Assembly: GCA_030145245.1 (NCBI GenBank)
Contig: JAQYWC010000026.1
Location: 1 to 48,798 of the forward strand
DNA length: 48,798 nt
Direction of reading: 5' to 3'
Source: Desulfobacterium sp.
Lineage (GTDB): Bacteria > Desulfobacterota > Desulfobacteria > Desulfobacterales > Desulfobacteraceae
The notes below the pieces were generated by a model. The model saw only the letters and a program-made list of their open reading frames with translations. It was not told the DNA's origin and made no database searches. Shown piece after piece: positions 1 to 8,276 of the stretch (positions are counted from its first letter, which is position 1; each line of letters begins with the position of its first letter). The position numbers and the translations under genes are program-made.

Positions 1-464
1 CCGGTGCCGCCCCCAAGGTGGTCAAGCGCGCAGCCTCGGTGCCCACCATATTTGCCCTGGCCCGGGCAAGGCGGTTCCTGGATGCCAGGGGGGCGGACAA
101 TGTCTCTTTGATCATTACCGGCGGCTTGCGTGTCTCGTCCGATTTTGCCAAGGCCCTGGCAATGGGCGCGGATGCCGTGGCCCTGGGCACCGCCCTCATG
201 ATGGCCGTGGGGTGCCAGCAGTACCGTGTCTGCGACACAGGCAAGTGCCCCGTGGGGATTGCCACCCAGGACCCGGCCCTGCGCGCCCGCCTGGACGTTG
301 AGACCTCTTCAGCCCGGGTGGCCAATTTCTTCCAGGTGAGCACGGAGGAGCTCAGGGATTTTGCCCGCCTGAGCGGCAACCACGATCTCCACGATCTCTC
401 TCCGGCTGACCTTTGCACCACCAATTCCGAAATTTCAAACCATGCAGGCATTGAGCATGTTTAA
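1..464 (+). CDS. FMN-binding glutamate synthase-type protein, C-terminal part
   Basis: The gene runs in from outside the window, so only about the last 153 residues are visible. They hold the end of the glutamate-synthase FMN barrel: GGLRVSSDFAKALAMGADAV forms the phosphate-binding turn, and a Cys cluster follows (CQQYRVCDTGKCPVGIATQ), spaced like the [3Fe-4S] ligands of GltB. A stand-alone FMN/Fe-S GltB-like domain, as in archaeal-type glutamate synthases, is likely. The electron donor cannot be seen. The stop lies 25 bp before the rubrerythrin start, so the two may be co-transcribed. The family call is secure; whether the enzyme makes glutamate is inference. Confidence 0.85.
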   Translation, partial: GAAPKVVKRAASVPTIFALARARRFLDARGADNVSLIITGGLRVSSDFAKALAMGADAVALGTALMMAVGCQQYRVCDTGKCPVGIATQDPALRARLDVETSSARVANFFQVSTEELRDFARLSGNHDLHDLSPADLCTTNSEISNHAGIEHV

Positions 465-489
465 CCCAAAACAGCAGGAGGAAAATCAG

Positions 490-990
490 ATGGCAACAAT
501 GGAAAACCTGGCAGAAGCGTTTGCAGGGGAGAGTCAGGCCAACCGGAAGTACCTGGCGTTTGCGAAAAAAGCGGATCAGGACGGGCTGCCCCAAGTGGCA
601 AAGCTGTTCAGGGCGGCGGCAGAAGCCGAGACAGTGCATGCCCACGCCCACCTGCGGGTGATGGGTGGGATCAGGAGCACCACAGAGAACCTGGAAGAGG
701 CGATCCAGGGCGAAGGGGATGAATTCAGGGATATGTACCCCAGGTTTCTGGCCGAGGCCCAGGCGGAGGGAATGAAGCCGGCCGAGTTTTCGATCAAGAA
801 TGCGCTGGCAGTGGAGGAGATCCATCACGGTCTCTATTCCAAGGCCCTTGAGGCGGTGAAGGGGGGCAGCGACCTGCCTGAAGCGGTGATTCACGTGTGC
901 TCGGTCTGCGGCAACACCGTGGAGGGAAATGTGCCTGACACCTGCCCAGTCTGCCATGCGGCCGGCAGCAAGTTCATGAAGATCGATTAA
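490..990 (+). CDS. Rubrerythrin
   Basis: A 166-residue non-haem di-iron protein that reduces hydrogen peroxide in the cytoplasm of anaerobes. The N-terminal ferritin-like helices carry the diiron ligands (AGESQANRKY near residue 12, EAETVHAHAH mid-protein, EEIHHGLY near 115). The C-terminus is a rubredoxin-like domain with CSVCG and CPVCH. The ATG at 490 is chosen because AGGAGG lies just upstream (about 476-481); an in-frame ATG at 442 sits inside the preceding gene and has no such site. Length and domain order are typical. It follows the GltB-like gene closely and ends at a strong hairpin. Confidence 0.95.
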   Translation: MATMENLAEAFAGESQANRKYLAFAKKADQDGLPQVAKLFRAAAEAETVHAHAHLRVMGGIRSTTENLEEAIQGEGDEFRDMYPRFLAEAQAEGMKPAEFSIKNALAVEEIHHGLYSKALEAVKGGSDLPEAVIHVCSVCGNTVEGNVPDTCPVCHAAGSKFMKID

Positions 991-1004
991 TTGCCTAGAC
1001 GTGT

Positions 1005-1042
1005 CCGGGGCAGTGGCCATGGTGCCATGGCCACTGCCCCGG
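1005..1042. terminator. Perfect 18-bp inverted repeat between convergent genes
   Basis: Arms 1005-1022 and 1025-1042 are exact reverse complements with two bases between them. It lies 15 bp after the rubrerythrin stop and 15 bp before the end of the convergent kinase gene, so it probably terminates both. There is no clear T-run. Confidence 0.75.
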
Positions 1043-1056
1043 GCTATTGAATGCCT

Positions 1057-2433
1057 TTAACTGCTGGTGCCAGGGGGCGTAAGGTCTTCCGGGGCCGTGC
1101 AGACCGCCTTGAGGTGGTAAAAGCTGGAAAAATCGTTGGCAGCCACGAACCCAAGCTCCAGGCTTGCGTACCAGGCAGCGGTGAAGCTTGCCTGGTCCGC
1201 GCTCCAGAGCCAGTGCTGGCGGGTGTCGAACACCGGCTCCAGGCAGTGGCCCATACCCTGGGGCGGGGGGGTGAAGAGGGTCAGAAGCTCGTCCACGGTG
1301 GGCATGCGCCAGTGGTCAAGGTCCTGGAACCGTTCCTGGTTCAGTTGCCGGACATGGGCCTGCGCCTCTTTCCAGTTCACCGGAAACCGGGTGCCCGAAC
1401 GTTCCCAGATCAACCGGGTGGTCCGGTCCAGCAGGAGGGTGTCGGACCAGGGCTCGAACTGGTTGGTCAAAAGCCGCTGGGGACGCATGAGTTCGTCCAG
1501 GCCAAAGCGATCCCGGGCCTGGGATTTGTAAACTTTTTTGGGGGTGTGCCGGATGTCCGGCACGGTCTCCTGGGGATCGGGCTCGTCGAACCACTCCAGG
1601 GGGGCCAGGCAGATGCTCTCCTTTTTTTGGGCCCAGGCCCGGGCCAGCCGGTTCAGGTCTTCTGCCATGGCGTCGGCGTTGGCATAGCGTTTGTTCGGCT
1701 TAGGGGAGAGGGCCTTGTGGAAGAAATCGTCCCACTCCGTGTCCAGGTCCGGGTTGAGGGCGCTTGCAGTGAGCTTTTTTTCGGGCAGCCGCCCGGTCAG
1801 CATCCTGAAAAGCATCACCCCCACCGAGTAGAGATCCGCGGTTTCATCCACCCCGTCCGGATCCTCTTCCTGTTCAGGCGGGGCATAATAGGGGGTTCCC
1901 ACCTTAAGGCTCTTGTGCCCCCGGAAGGTCTCGTTCCTCAGCTTGGAGAGGCCGAAATCGCAGATCTTCACGTTGTCCAGATCGTCGATGAGGATGTTAT
2001 AGGGCTTGATGTCCCGGTGGATCACCGACCGGTGGTGGAGGCAGGCCAGGCCATCCAGGATTTGTTTGGTGTACCTGATGGACTTTTCCAGCCCGATGAT
2101 CCGGGAGGGGTGCTCGGTTGCGTAGGATTCGCCCATGAGGGTGCCAAGGTTGTTGCAGTAAAACTCCATGATGTAGTAGGGCCTTTCCTCGAACCAGTCA
2201 AAGTCCAGGATCTCCACCACGTGGGGGTGGCGGATGGAGGTCATGGTAATGGCCTCGGAGACAAAGAGATCCTCCACAGCCTTTTTCCCCATGAGGGTGA
2301 TCAGCAGGGGCTCAGGGGCCAGGAGCTTCAATGCCCCGATCTTTCCTGTGACCGGGTATTCGACCTTGAACACCTTGCCCATGCCTCCCTTGCCAAGCAG
2401 CCCTGAAATCTTGAATTTCCCGATATGTTTCAT
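1057..2433 (-). CDS. Hanks-type Ser/Thr protein kinase with C-terminal DUF1566 domain
   Basis: A 458-residue protein. Kinase motifs from the chosen start: Gly loop GKGGMGKV at 14-21, Lys36 in ALKLL, HRDIKPYN at 139-146, DFG at 159-161 and APPE at 184-187, so it should be active. The last ~120 residues match the DUF1566/Lcl_C type (LLDRTTRLIWERSG, DHWRMPTVDELLTLF), a domain common in secreted or lectin-like proteins, but no transmembrane segment separates the two halves. The ATG at 2433 is chosen because the kinase fold begins there with AAAGG upstream, one base after the stop of the upstream phosphoesterase gene. The pair suggests reversible phosphorylation signalling; substrates are unknown. 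Confidence 0.9.
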   Translation of the reverse strand: MKHIGKFKISGLLGKGGMGKVFKVEYPVTGKIGALKLLAPEPLLITLMGKKAVEDLFVSEAITMTSIRHPHVVEILDFDWFEERPYYIMEFYCNNLGTLMGESYATEHPSRIIGLEKSIRYTKQILDGLACLHHRSVIHRDIKPYNILIDDLDNVKICDFGLSKLRNETFRGHKSLKVGTPYYAPPEQEEDPDGVDETADLYSVGVMLFRMLTGRLPEKKLTASALNPDLDTEWDDFFHKALSPKPNKRYANADAMAEDLNRLARAWAQKKESICLAPLEWFDEPDPQETVPDIRHTPKKVYKSQARDRFGLDELMRPQRLLTNQFEPWSDTLLLDRTTRLIWERSGTRFPVNWKEAQAHVRQLNQERFQDLDHWRMPTVDELLTLFTPPPQGMGHCLEPVFDTRQHWLWSADQASFTAAWYASLELGFVAANDFSSFYHLKAVCTAPEDLTPPGTSS

Positions 2434-2434
2434 T

Positions 2435-3169
2435 TTAGAACCTTTTTGATAGTTTCTCCGCATAGATGGCCGGAATGCCGGCTTCAAGGATCTTGGCGGC
2501 CGTGGCATGATAATCGTAGGGGATGAACTCCACCGTGAGCAGTCCTGTCGCTGTATCAAAGGTGAGGGCCTTGGCACAGGGGTCACCGTCCCGGGGCTGG
2601 CCCACGCTCCCGGCATTGACGATATATTTCTTTTCCCTTGAAAGGACCGTCTCTCCCTGGCCAAGCTCCTGGTGGGTAAGGGTCTGGCCGTCCCAGGCGA
2701 TCAGTTCCAGGTCGTGGGTGTGGCCGGTAAAGCAGATCCATTGGTCCATGGCTTTCATTTTACTCGCAAGTCTTTTGTCGGAGAGCTGGAACAGGTAGAC
2801 AAAGGGCGAGGACGGGGGAACCCCGTGGACAAAGCTCAACTCATCCAGGACCAGGCTTTTGGGCCACCGGGCCATGGCTGTTCGAAACGGACGGGAAAGA
2901 TGGTTCAGGGTGTGGGTCACGGCTTTTATTGCCACGGGGTTGAAGCAGACGAGGAACGCCGGGTCGACCACGGCCATCTCGTGGTTGCCCTTTATCGAGG
3001 AGATCCTGCGTTGGCAGATCTCCTCCATCACCCCGTTGGGATCAGGGCCGTAGCCGATGTTGTCCCCCAGGGAGATCACCCGGTCCGGGCGAATCCGGTC
3101 CACCCAGGCCAGGACTTCATTCAGGGCCTCCAGGTTGCCGTGGATGTCGGATAGAATTGTTACGAGCAT
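2435..3169 (-). CDS. Calcineurin-like metallophosphoesterase (YfcE/MJ0936 type)
   Basis: A 244-residue cytoplasmic metal-dependent phosphoesterase. The five family motifs are present: D8-x-H10 (SDIHGN), GD at 35-36 (GDNIGYGP), GNHE at 61-64, an internal His and GHTHD near residue 150. The sequence resembles small phosphodiesterases that cleave cyclic or model phosphodiesters; the natural substrate cannot be read. It sits directly upstream of the kinase gene with one base between stop and start, so they form an operon, and a role opposing or tuning the kinase is possible but inferred. Confidence 0.9.
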   Translation of the reverse strand: MLVTILSDIHGNLEALNEVLAWVDRIRPDRVISLGDNIGYGPDPNGVMEEICQRRISSIKGNHEMAVVDPAFLVCFNPVAIKAVTHTLNHLSRPFRTAMARWPKSLVLDELSFVHGVPPSSPFVYLFQLSDKRLASKMKAMDQWICFTGHTHDLELIAWDGQTLTHQELGQGETVLSREKKYIVNAGSVGQPRDGDPCAKALTFDTATGLLTVEFIPYDYHATAAKILEAGIPAIYAEKLSKRF

Positions 3170-3342
3170 GGCGTTCCTTTCCTTGTTACGGTTTTTCGGT
3201 CAAGATACCATGGAATGGGGACCTATATCAAGAATGGGGCAGGGCTCGGCCTTGATCGTGCCGGGCGTAACATGCTATGCTGTTTGACAGGTAAGGCTCT
3301 TATCCCCAAGGAATGAAAAACAGCCCGAAAAATGGGGTGGAT

Positions 3343-4116
3343 ATGTTTTCATTAAAAAAAATATTCCTGTACCTGTCCGCATCGCTTGTTTTTATATCAG
3401 CATTCTCGGCTGCTGTATTTGCCCGGGAACCAAACGTTGTTAAACTGGCAGCATTTGATTATCCTCCGTTTTACTATGAAGAGGAGAATCGGGTGCAGGG
3501 CATTGCAGTTGATTTGGTTGATGAACTTTTCAGCAGAATGGATATGAAAGTTGAAATTAAGATCTATCCGCTTAAAAGGGCACTGGAGAATCTGAAAGCC
3601 GGGAAAAATGATGCGAGTATGATTTTGATCCAAACCCCGGAAAGAGAACGATATTTAGTTTACACCTCTCCGGTTGTAACTGTACGAGGCTTGATCTGGT
3701 GGGCTGCCGATCGAAAACGGTCCGGAATGGAGTTTGAACGATTGGAAGATTTGACCCCCTTTAGTCTCGGTGTCACCAGGGGGTACAGCTATGGAACAGA
3801 ACTGGATAATGTCCTTAAAAATATGACGGTTGAAGTTGTTAACTCAGACTTACTTAACTTTAAAAAGTTGCTATGGCATAGAATCGATGCGTTTCCATGT
3901 AGTGAAGTTGTTGCCAAGGGATTATTCAAGAGTAATAAAGAGTTACAGGGTAAGTTTATCCACTCGGAAAAATCCTTTATTGAATGGGAGCTGCATATGG
4001 CAATCAGTAAAAAATCCGGTCTTACAGATACGATCAATGAAATAAACACCATTATTGATGATTTCAAAAAAGAAGATTTTATCAATAACACCGTCAGAAA
4101 ATATACCGAAGAATAA
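3343..4116 (+). CDS. Periplasmic solute-binding protein, family 3 (SBP_bac_3)
   Basis: About 257 residues, starting with a signal peptide (MFSLKKIFLYLSASLVFISA, cleavage likely after VFA). The mature part begins like amino-acid-binding proteins (VKLAAFDYPPFYYEEE, VQGIAVDLVDELF). An ATG at 3313 is also open, but its AAGGA touches the start codon, whereas the start at 3343 puts the signal peptide first. There is no ABC permease or ATPase nearby, so it is an orphan, as is common for this Desulfobacteraceae type. It may feed a distant transporter or act as a sensor. Confidence 0.85.
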   Translation: MFSLKKIFLYLSASLVFISAFSAAVFAREPNVVKLAAFDYPPFYYEEENRVQGIAVDLVDELFSRMDMKVEIKIYPLKRALENLKAGKNDASMILIQTPERERYLVYTSPVVTVRGLIWWAADRKRSGMEFERLEDLTPFSLGVTRGYSYGTELDNVLKNMTVEVVNSDLLNFKKLLWHRIDAFPCSEVVAKGLFKSNKELQGKFIHSEKSFIEWELHMAISKKSGLTDTINEINTIIDDFKKEDFINNTVRKYTEE

Positions 4117-4300
4117 ATTGGTGTCCCCACTCTCGCAGCTGCAGCAACGTCGGTATCAGGCTGACGCCAAGGGGCTTGAGGCTGTATTCCACCTTTGGCG
4201 GCACTTGCCGATGGACTTTCCGGTGAATGATTCCATCGGCTTCCAATTCCCGGAGCTGCTTTGTCAGCATCCGCTCGGTCACAAGACCCATTTTTAACAC
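4094..4300 (-). pseudogene. HxlR-family transcriptional regulator remnant (5' end lost)
   Basis: The reading frame encodes the second half of an HxlR winged helix: VTERMLTKQLRELEADGIIH, then VPPKVEYSLKPLG and LREWG. Intact HxlR proteins are about 100-120 residues and begin with a Cys-containing segment and recognition helix; here about 40 N-terminal residues are absent and the frame runs straight into the leader of the flavodoxin-family gene at 4316. Its 3' end overlaps the stop of the binding-protein gene. HxlR genes often lie divergent from flavin reductases, so this is probably a former local regulator damaged by deletion. Confidence 0.75.
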
Positions 4301-4315
4301 AAAAGGATAAAGATT

Positions 4316-4930
4316 ATGTATGCATTAGCTATAAATGGAAGCCCAAGAAAAGGCGGGAACACCGAAACCCTTCTCACCCATGCGCTGGAACCTTTGGAAA
4401 GATCAGGTTGGGACACGGAATTAATTCAGGTGGGCGGAAAGAAAATCAGGGGGTGCAAGGCCTGTGGCAAATGCATGGAAAACAAGGACATGCGCTGTGT
4501 CATAAAGAAAGATATTTTTAATGATGTCATGGAAAAGATGGTCAAGGCAGATGCGCTGATTTTGGGTTCGCCGACCTATTTTACAGACGTCAGCTCCGAA
4601 CTTAAAGCGCTGCTGGATCGCTCGGGATTTGTTGCATTGGCCAATGACCGTGCGTTTCGAGGAAAGATCGGCGCGGCCGTGGTCGCGGTACGGCGGGCGG
4701 GGGCCACCCACGTTTTTGACACCATCAATCACATGTACCTGATGTCACAGATGATTGTACCCGGCTCCATCTACTGGAATCTTGGCATGGGGCTGGATAA
4801 GGGCGATGTGAAAAAGGATGAAGAGGGGTTGCTCAATATGCGAAACCTGGGAGAGACCATTGCATGGCTTGGTAACGCCATGAAACCTCATTTGGATACC
4901 TTTCCCAGCATAACTGGTTCGTTTGAGTAG
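4316..4930 (+). CDS. Flavodoxin-family / NADPH-dependent FMN reductase-like protein
   Basis: A 204-residue flavoprotein. The start AINGSPRKGGNTETLL is the FMN phosphate-binding loop of the family; GCKACGKCMENKDMRCVIKKD is the Cys cluster of iron-sulfur flavoprotein-like members, and GSPTYFTDVSSELKALLDR is the second FMN-contact motif. It may hold FMN plus an Fe-S cluster and move electrons to quinones or nitro/azo compounds. AAAGGA precedes the ATG. It is divergent from the HxlR remnant, a regulator type often paired with such reductases. The exact substrate is unknown. Confidence 0.88.
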   Translation: MYALAINGSPRKGGNTETLLTHALEPLERSGWDTELIQVGGKKIRGCKACGKCMENKDMRCVIKKDIFNDVMEKMVKADALILGSPTYFTDVSSELKALLDRSGFVALANDRAFRGKIGAAVVAVRRAGATHVFDTINHMYLMSQMIVPGSIYWNLGMGLDKGDVKKDEEGLLNMRNLGETIAWLGNAMKPHLDTFPSITGSFE

Positions 4931-5094
4931 ATCCGGTGTCTATATTTTTGTTCATGTTATATCTGAAATGAATAATTCTTCCAGATAACATATAATAGAA
5001 CCATGTTATTCAGAAAAAAAAACTGTTGATGAACTGGGGGCGGCCATTAAAACAAAAATAGATTCAAATGACAAAAAAGACATAAGGAAAGTTG

Positions 5095-6009
5095 ATGCGG
5101 TACACCACTATTGATTATAAAAAGCGCGTTTGCCGTGCCATGAATTTTATTAGCCGGAATATAGAACGAGATCTGTCTTTGGAAGAAATTGCTGAAACAG
5201 CTTCTTTTTCCATGTATCATTTCCACAGGATTTTCAAGGCTGTTGTTGGTGAAACTGTCGCTGGCTTCACAAGGAGGCTGCGTCTTGAGTTGGCTGCAAA
5301 CCGTCTTTTAGCCAAACAATTTGATGATATTACCACGATAGCACTGAATTGTGGTTTCTCAAGCTCTCAAAATTTCGCCAAGGCATTCCGTCAGCATTTC
5401 GGAACGACACCTTCAGAATATAGGAAAAGCAAGATTGGAAACAGAAACAGCAAAAAAGAAAACGCATTGTCCCTCCAGACAATATATGATTCTGACAATG
5501 TATTCATGAATTTATTAACCAATGATCGGAGAACCACAATGAACGCAGAAGTCAGAGAGATGCCAGAGTATAATGTTGCCTATGTACGCAAGGTTGGTCC
5601 TTATGCCAAAGAAACATGCGAACCAGCATTCGGAGAGTTGATGCAGTGGGCTGGTCCCCGGAATTACATGGAACCGGGGAAGATATTAGCAATTTATTGG
5701 GATAATCCGGATGTTACCCCACCGGAAAAGTGCCGTTTCGATGCATGTGTAATTGTTCCTGGCGGGACAGATCCTGAAGGACAGATTTATATCCAAACCA
5801 TTAGCGGCGGACCCTATGCCGTGTGTCATTTTGAGATTAAGCCTGACAGCTTCCAACAGGCATGGGAAGAGGCCTTTGCATGGCTTTGCGACAGCGGATA
5901 CGAGTGTAATGACAAACCATGTTATGAATTGTACCATAACAATGCTGCAGAACATCCCGAAGATAAGTGTATTTTTGATATTTGTATTCCTTTGAAATGT
6001 AAAATTTGA
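5095..6009 (+). CDS. AraC-family regulator with GyrI-like effector domain
   Basis: 304 residues. The first ~105 are a double helix-turn-helix AraC domain (RDLSLEEIAETASFSMYHFH; second HTH with CGFSSSQNFAKAFRQHFG). After a linker, the last ~155 residues form a GyrI-like/Rob-type small-molecule-binding domain (YNVAYVRKVGPY, ending with DICIPLK). This architecture is typical of multidrug or stress sensors. The ATG at 5095 is favoured over the adjacent TTG at 5092 because AAGGAA (5084-5089) is then 5 bases away. Targets may be the small membrane genes downstream, but this is only proximity. Confidence 0.92.
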   Translation: MRYTTIDYKKRVCRAMNFISRNIERDLSLEEIAETASFSMYHFHRIFKAVVGETVAGFTRRLRLELAANRLLAKQFDDITTIALNCGFSSSQNFAKAFRQHFGTTPSEYRKSKIGNRNSKKENALSLQTIYDSDNVFMNLLTNDRRTTMNAEVREMPEYNVAYVRKVGPYAKETCEPAFGELMQWAGPRNYMEPGKILAIYWDNPDVTPPEKCRFDACVIVPGGTDPEGQIYIQTISGGPYAVCHFEIKPDSFQQAWEEAFAWLCDSGYECNDKPCYELYHNNAAEHPEDKCIFDICIPLKCKI

Positions 6010-6146
6010 TTTGCCCCCCTTTTACAGGTATCATTGCTGTTAGTATGAGCTTATAATCAATAAGCATCTTTCATGCTGGCCGGATGGCATTTAAATTTAC
6101 ATGGCATCCGGCTCTGCACAATAATTAAAAACAAGGGGAGGTTTTT

Positions 6147-6308
6147 ATGGATCTTATCAAAATTATCTGTGCAATTATATTACCCCCTCTGGGGGTGTTC
6201 CTCCAAGTTGGACTGGGGAAACATTTCTGGATTAACATTATCTTAACTTTATTCGGTTATATTCCCGGTATTGTTCATGCCGTATGGGTTGTTGCAAAAA
6301 ATAAGTAA
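6147..6308 (+). CDS. YqaE/Pmp3-family small membrane protein
   Basis: A 53-residue gene. It starts MDLIKIICAIILPPLGVFLQ and has two hydrophobic helices with the family's LPPLGVFLQ and GYIPGIVHAVW motifs. Pmp3/YqaE proteins are proteolipids of the inner membrane linked to membrane potential and salt or stress tolerance. GGGGAGG at 6135-6141 gives a good ribosome-binding site 5 bases from the ATG. It ends 17 bp before the next membrane-protein gene, so the two likely share a transcript. Confidence 0.93.
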   Translation: MDLIKIICAIILPPLGVFLQVGLGKHFWINIILTLFGYIPGIVHAVWVVAKNK

Positions 6309-6325
6309 GGAGATAATGAAATAAA

Positions 6326-6721
6326 ATGACGAAACGGACAATTATAGCGGTGGTGATGGTGTTTATCGCGTGGTCTGTTCTGGATTTCCTCCTGCACGGC
6401 TTGTTTCTTCGCTCCACCTACGAGGCTACGGCCAGCCTGTGGCGCCCCATGGATCAGATGAACATGCCTCTGATGTATTGTGTCACGTTGGTCTTTTCGG
6501 CTTGTTTCGTGCTGATATATGGCCTCTGGGTGGAGCCTAAATCAATAAGGTCGGGTATCCGGTTTGGCGCTCTGTTCGGGCTGGCCACTGGTTTCTCAAT
6601 GGGTTTCGGCTCCTACAGCTATATGCCCATTCCTTCTGCGCTTGCATGGAGCTGGTTCATTGGAACCTGGATCGAAACCGTTGCCGCAGGAGCAATTGTC
6701 GGTTTGATAATGAAATCCTGA
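6326..6721 (+). CDS. Small integral membrane protein, function unknown
   Basis: 131 residues with four predicted transmembrane helices (near 5-27, 48-68, 78-98 and 105-128) and short loops. I do not recognise a named family. The ribosome-binding site AAGGAG (6307-6312) is 13 bases from the ATG, which is long; a tiny ATG-AAA-stop frame at 6316-6324 lies between, so initiation may involve re-initiation, or coupling to the Pmp3-like gene just upstream. Co-transcription with that gene suggests a membrane-stress setting, which is inference. Confidence 0.7.
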   Translation: MTKRTIIAVVMVFIAWSVLDFLLHGLFLRSTYEATASLWRPMDQMNMPLMYCVTLVFSACFVLIYGLWVEPKSIRSGIRFGALFGLATGFSMGFGSYSYMPIPSALAWSWFIGTWIETVAAGAIVGLIMKS

Positions 6722-6881
6722 CACCCTTTTGCAGGGGATGAACTTTTAATTATTCAAAGATCTGTTATAGTGGTTTTTTGTCTCTTAACATTCTTTAAGA
6801 AAAGAATGGGAGGTTTGGGACGGGTGGCTGGAGCTTTGGAATTTGAAGATTCATTCCCAATAGGCGTTGACAGGGTGGAAC

Positions 6882-8246
6882 ATGTTCAGCAGGTTTATCA
6901 AGTATATCAATGACCATGAGGACTGGCTCATGGGAAGGGTGCTGGAGTATGCCCAGAACAGGGATTATACAAAGTATACATCAACCCTTAAAGAGGCGTG
7001 GCGTCTCTCCATTTCCGGATTTTCGGAATCACTTGTAGAAGCAATCCTGGCAAGGGGGGAAGATATGGAGCTTTGCCCTGACGAGGATTACAGCCAGGAT
7101 CCTGCAGCACAATTCGGCATTATTGAAGCCCATCGCCACAGAAAACGCGGGGTTCGCCTTGATATGTTTCTTGGCCTGATGAAATATTACCACCAGTCCT
7201 ATCAGGATTTAGTACAGGAATCGGATTTTCCTCTGTCAGAACAACGCCGGTACTCCAATTTAATCAACCGGTTTTTTGACCGGGTGGAGATTGGATTTTG
7301 TAACACCTGGGCTGCTTCCGAACAGGATCAACTGGTTGTAGAGCTGCAGGTGAAAAACCGGGAGATGACCAACGAAAAAAACAAATATCTCACCATCTTT
7401 GAAAGTCTGTCCATGCCGGTTTTTATTGTAGACAAGGCCGGTAAAATAGAAAACATGAACCATGCTGCTGCCAATCTTTTGGATTCCGGCACACTGCCCG
7501 GTGCAAAGTATTATAATGATAAGGAATCTCGTTCCTTTGCTGAGGAATTTCCGTGGCTTGCAGACCTGTATGAGGGGTTTGTCCAGAGTGATGAACCCCA
7601 TTTTTCCTATGAGAAATCACTTGATGCCGGGGATCGGTATTTTCATCTCCTATGCTCCCGGTCCCTTGACATCTCCGGCAAATTCTCCGGGACAATTGTT
7701 ATCCTGAAAGACATAACTAACCGTAAAAAACTGGAGAAAGAGTTAGAAAAATATGCGACCACCGATCCTTTGACAGGCGCAAAAAACAGAAGATCCTTTT
7801 TGCAGTCGTTTGAACAGGAGTTGACCCGGGCTCACCGGTATGGCCATCATCTTGCCCTTCTTCTGATGGATATCGATCATTTTAAAGCAATAAATGATAC
7901 CCATGGACACGATGTCGGAGATAAGGTCTTAAAGCGCCTGGTTGAGGAATCCCTTGGTATGCTCCGGGAGTCCGACCTGTTCGGTCGGTGGGGCGGGGAG
8001 GAATTTATTGTTTTGCTGCCGGAAACAGAGCGTCACCGGGCATCAACCGTTGCAGAGAAATTACGGGGCCATCTAGCCGGGACAGAGCTTGCGACCGACC
8101 TTGGCGCCGCTGTTAAGTATACCGTCAGCATTGGTCTCACCGTTGTTACGGATAAGAATGCAGAGATCGATGATATTGTCAAAAAAGCTGACAAAGCCCT
8201 GTATCTGGCGAAGAAACAAGGTCGCAACAGAGTTGTCTTACTATAA
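6882..8246 (+). CDS. Diguanylate cyclase: RsbRD-like N-terminus, PAS, GGDEF
   Basis: 454 residues. Residues ~1-150 are helical and resemble the RsbRD/globin-like sensor N-domain (DHEDWLMGRVLEYAQ). A PAS domain follows (KYLTIFESLSMPVFIVDKAG, ~165-280), then a C-terminal GGDEF domain (TTDPLTGAKNRRSF, LLMDIDHFKAINDTHGH, GGEEF at 371-375). The GGEEF signature predicts active c-di-GMP synthesis, and RESD, five residues before it, is a standard inhibitory I-site. No transmembrane segment is seen, so it is probably cytosolic. The ATG at 6882 is preceded by GGGTGG; an in-frame TTG at 6867 is a weaker start. Confidence 0.92.
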   Translation: MFSRFIKYINDHEDWLMGRVLEYAQNRDYTKYTSTLKEAWRLSISGFSESLVEAILARGEDMELCPDEDYSQDPAAQFGIIEAHRHRKRGVRLDMFLGLMKYYHQSYQDLVQESDFPLSEQRRYSNLINRFFDRVEIGFCNTWAASEQDQLVVELQVKNREMTNEKNKYLTIFESLSMPVFIVDKAGKIENMNHAAANLLDSGTLPGAKYYNDKESRSFAEEFPWLADLYEGFVQSDEPHFSYEKSLDAGDRYFHLLCSRSLDISGKFSGTIVILKDITNRKKLEKELEKYATTDPLTGAKNRRSFLQSFEQELTRAHRYGHHLALLLMDIDHFKAINDTHGHDVGDKVLKRLVEESLGMLRESDLFGRWGGEEFIVLLPETERHRASTVAEKLRGHLAGTELATDLGAAVKYTVSIGLTVVTDKNAEIDDIVKKADKALYLAKKQGRNRVVLL

Positions 8247-8276
8247 TCGGTTTTAATGGAGAGGATCGGAAAAAAC

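Noticed and set aside
442-489. Upstream start for rubrerythrin at 442
   Set aside because: Lies inside the preceding gene and adds residues not seen in the family; the ATG at 490 has a strong ribosome-binding site.
1051-2406. A 451-codon open frame on the plus strand
   Set aside because: It is antisense to the kinase gene, which has full motif support; the frame is a by-product of GC-rich codon use.
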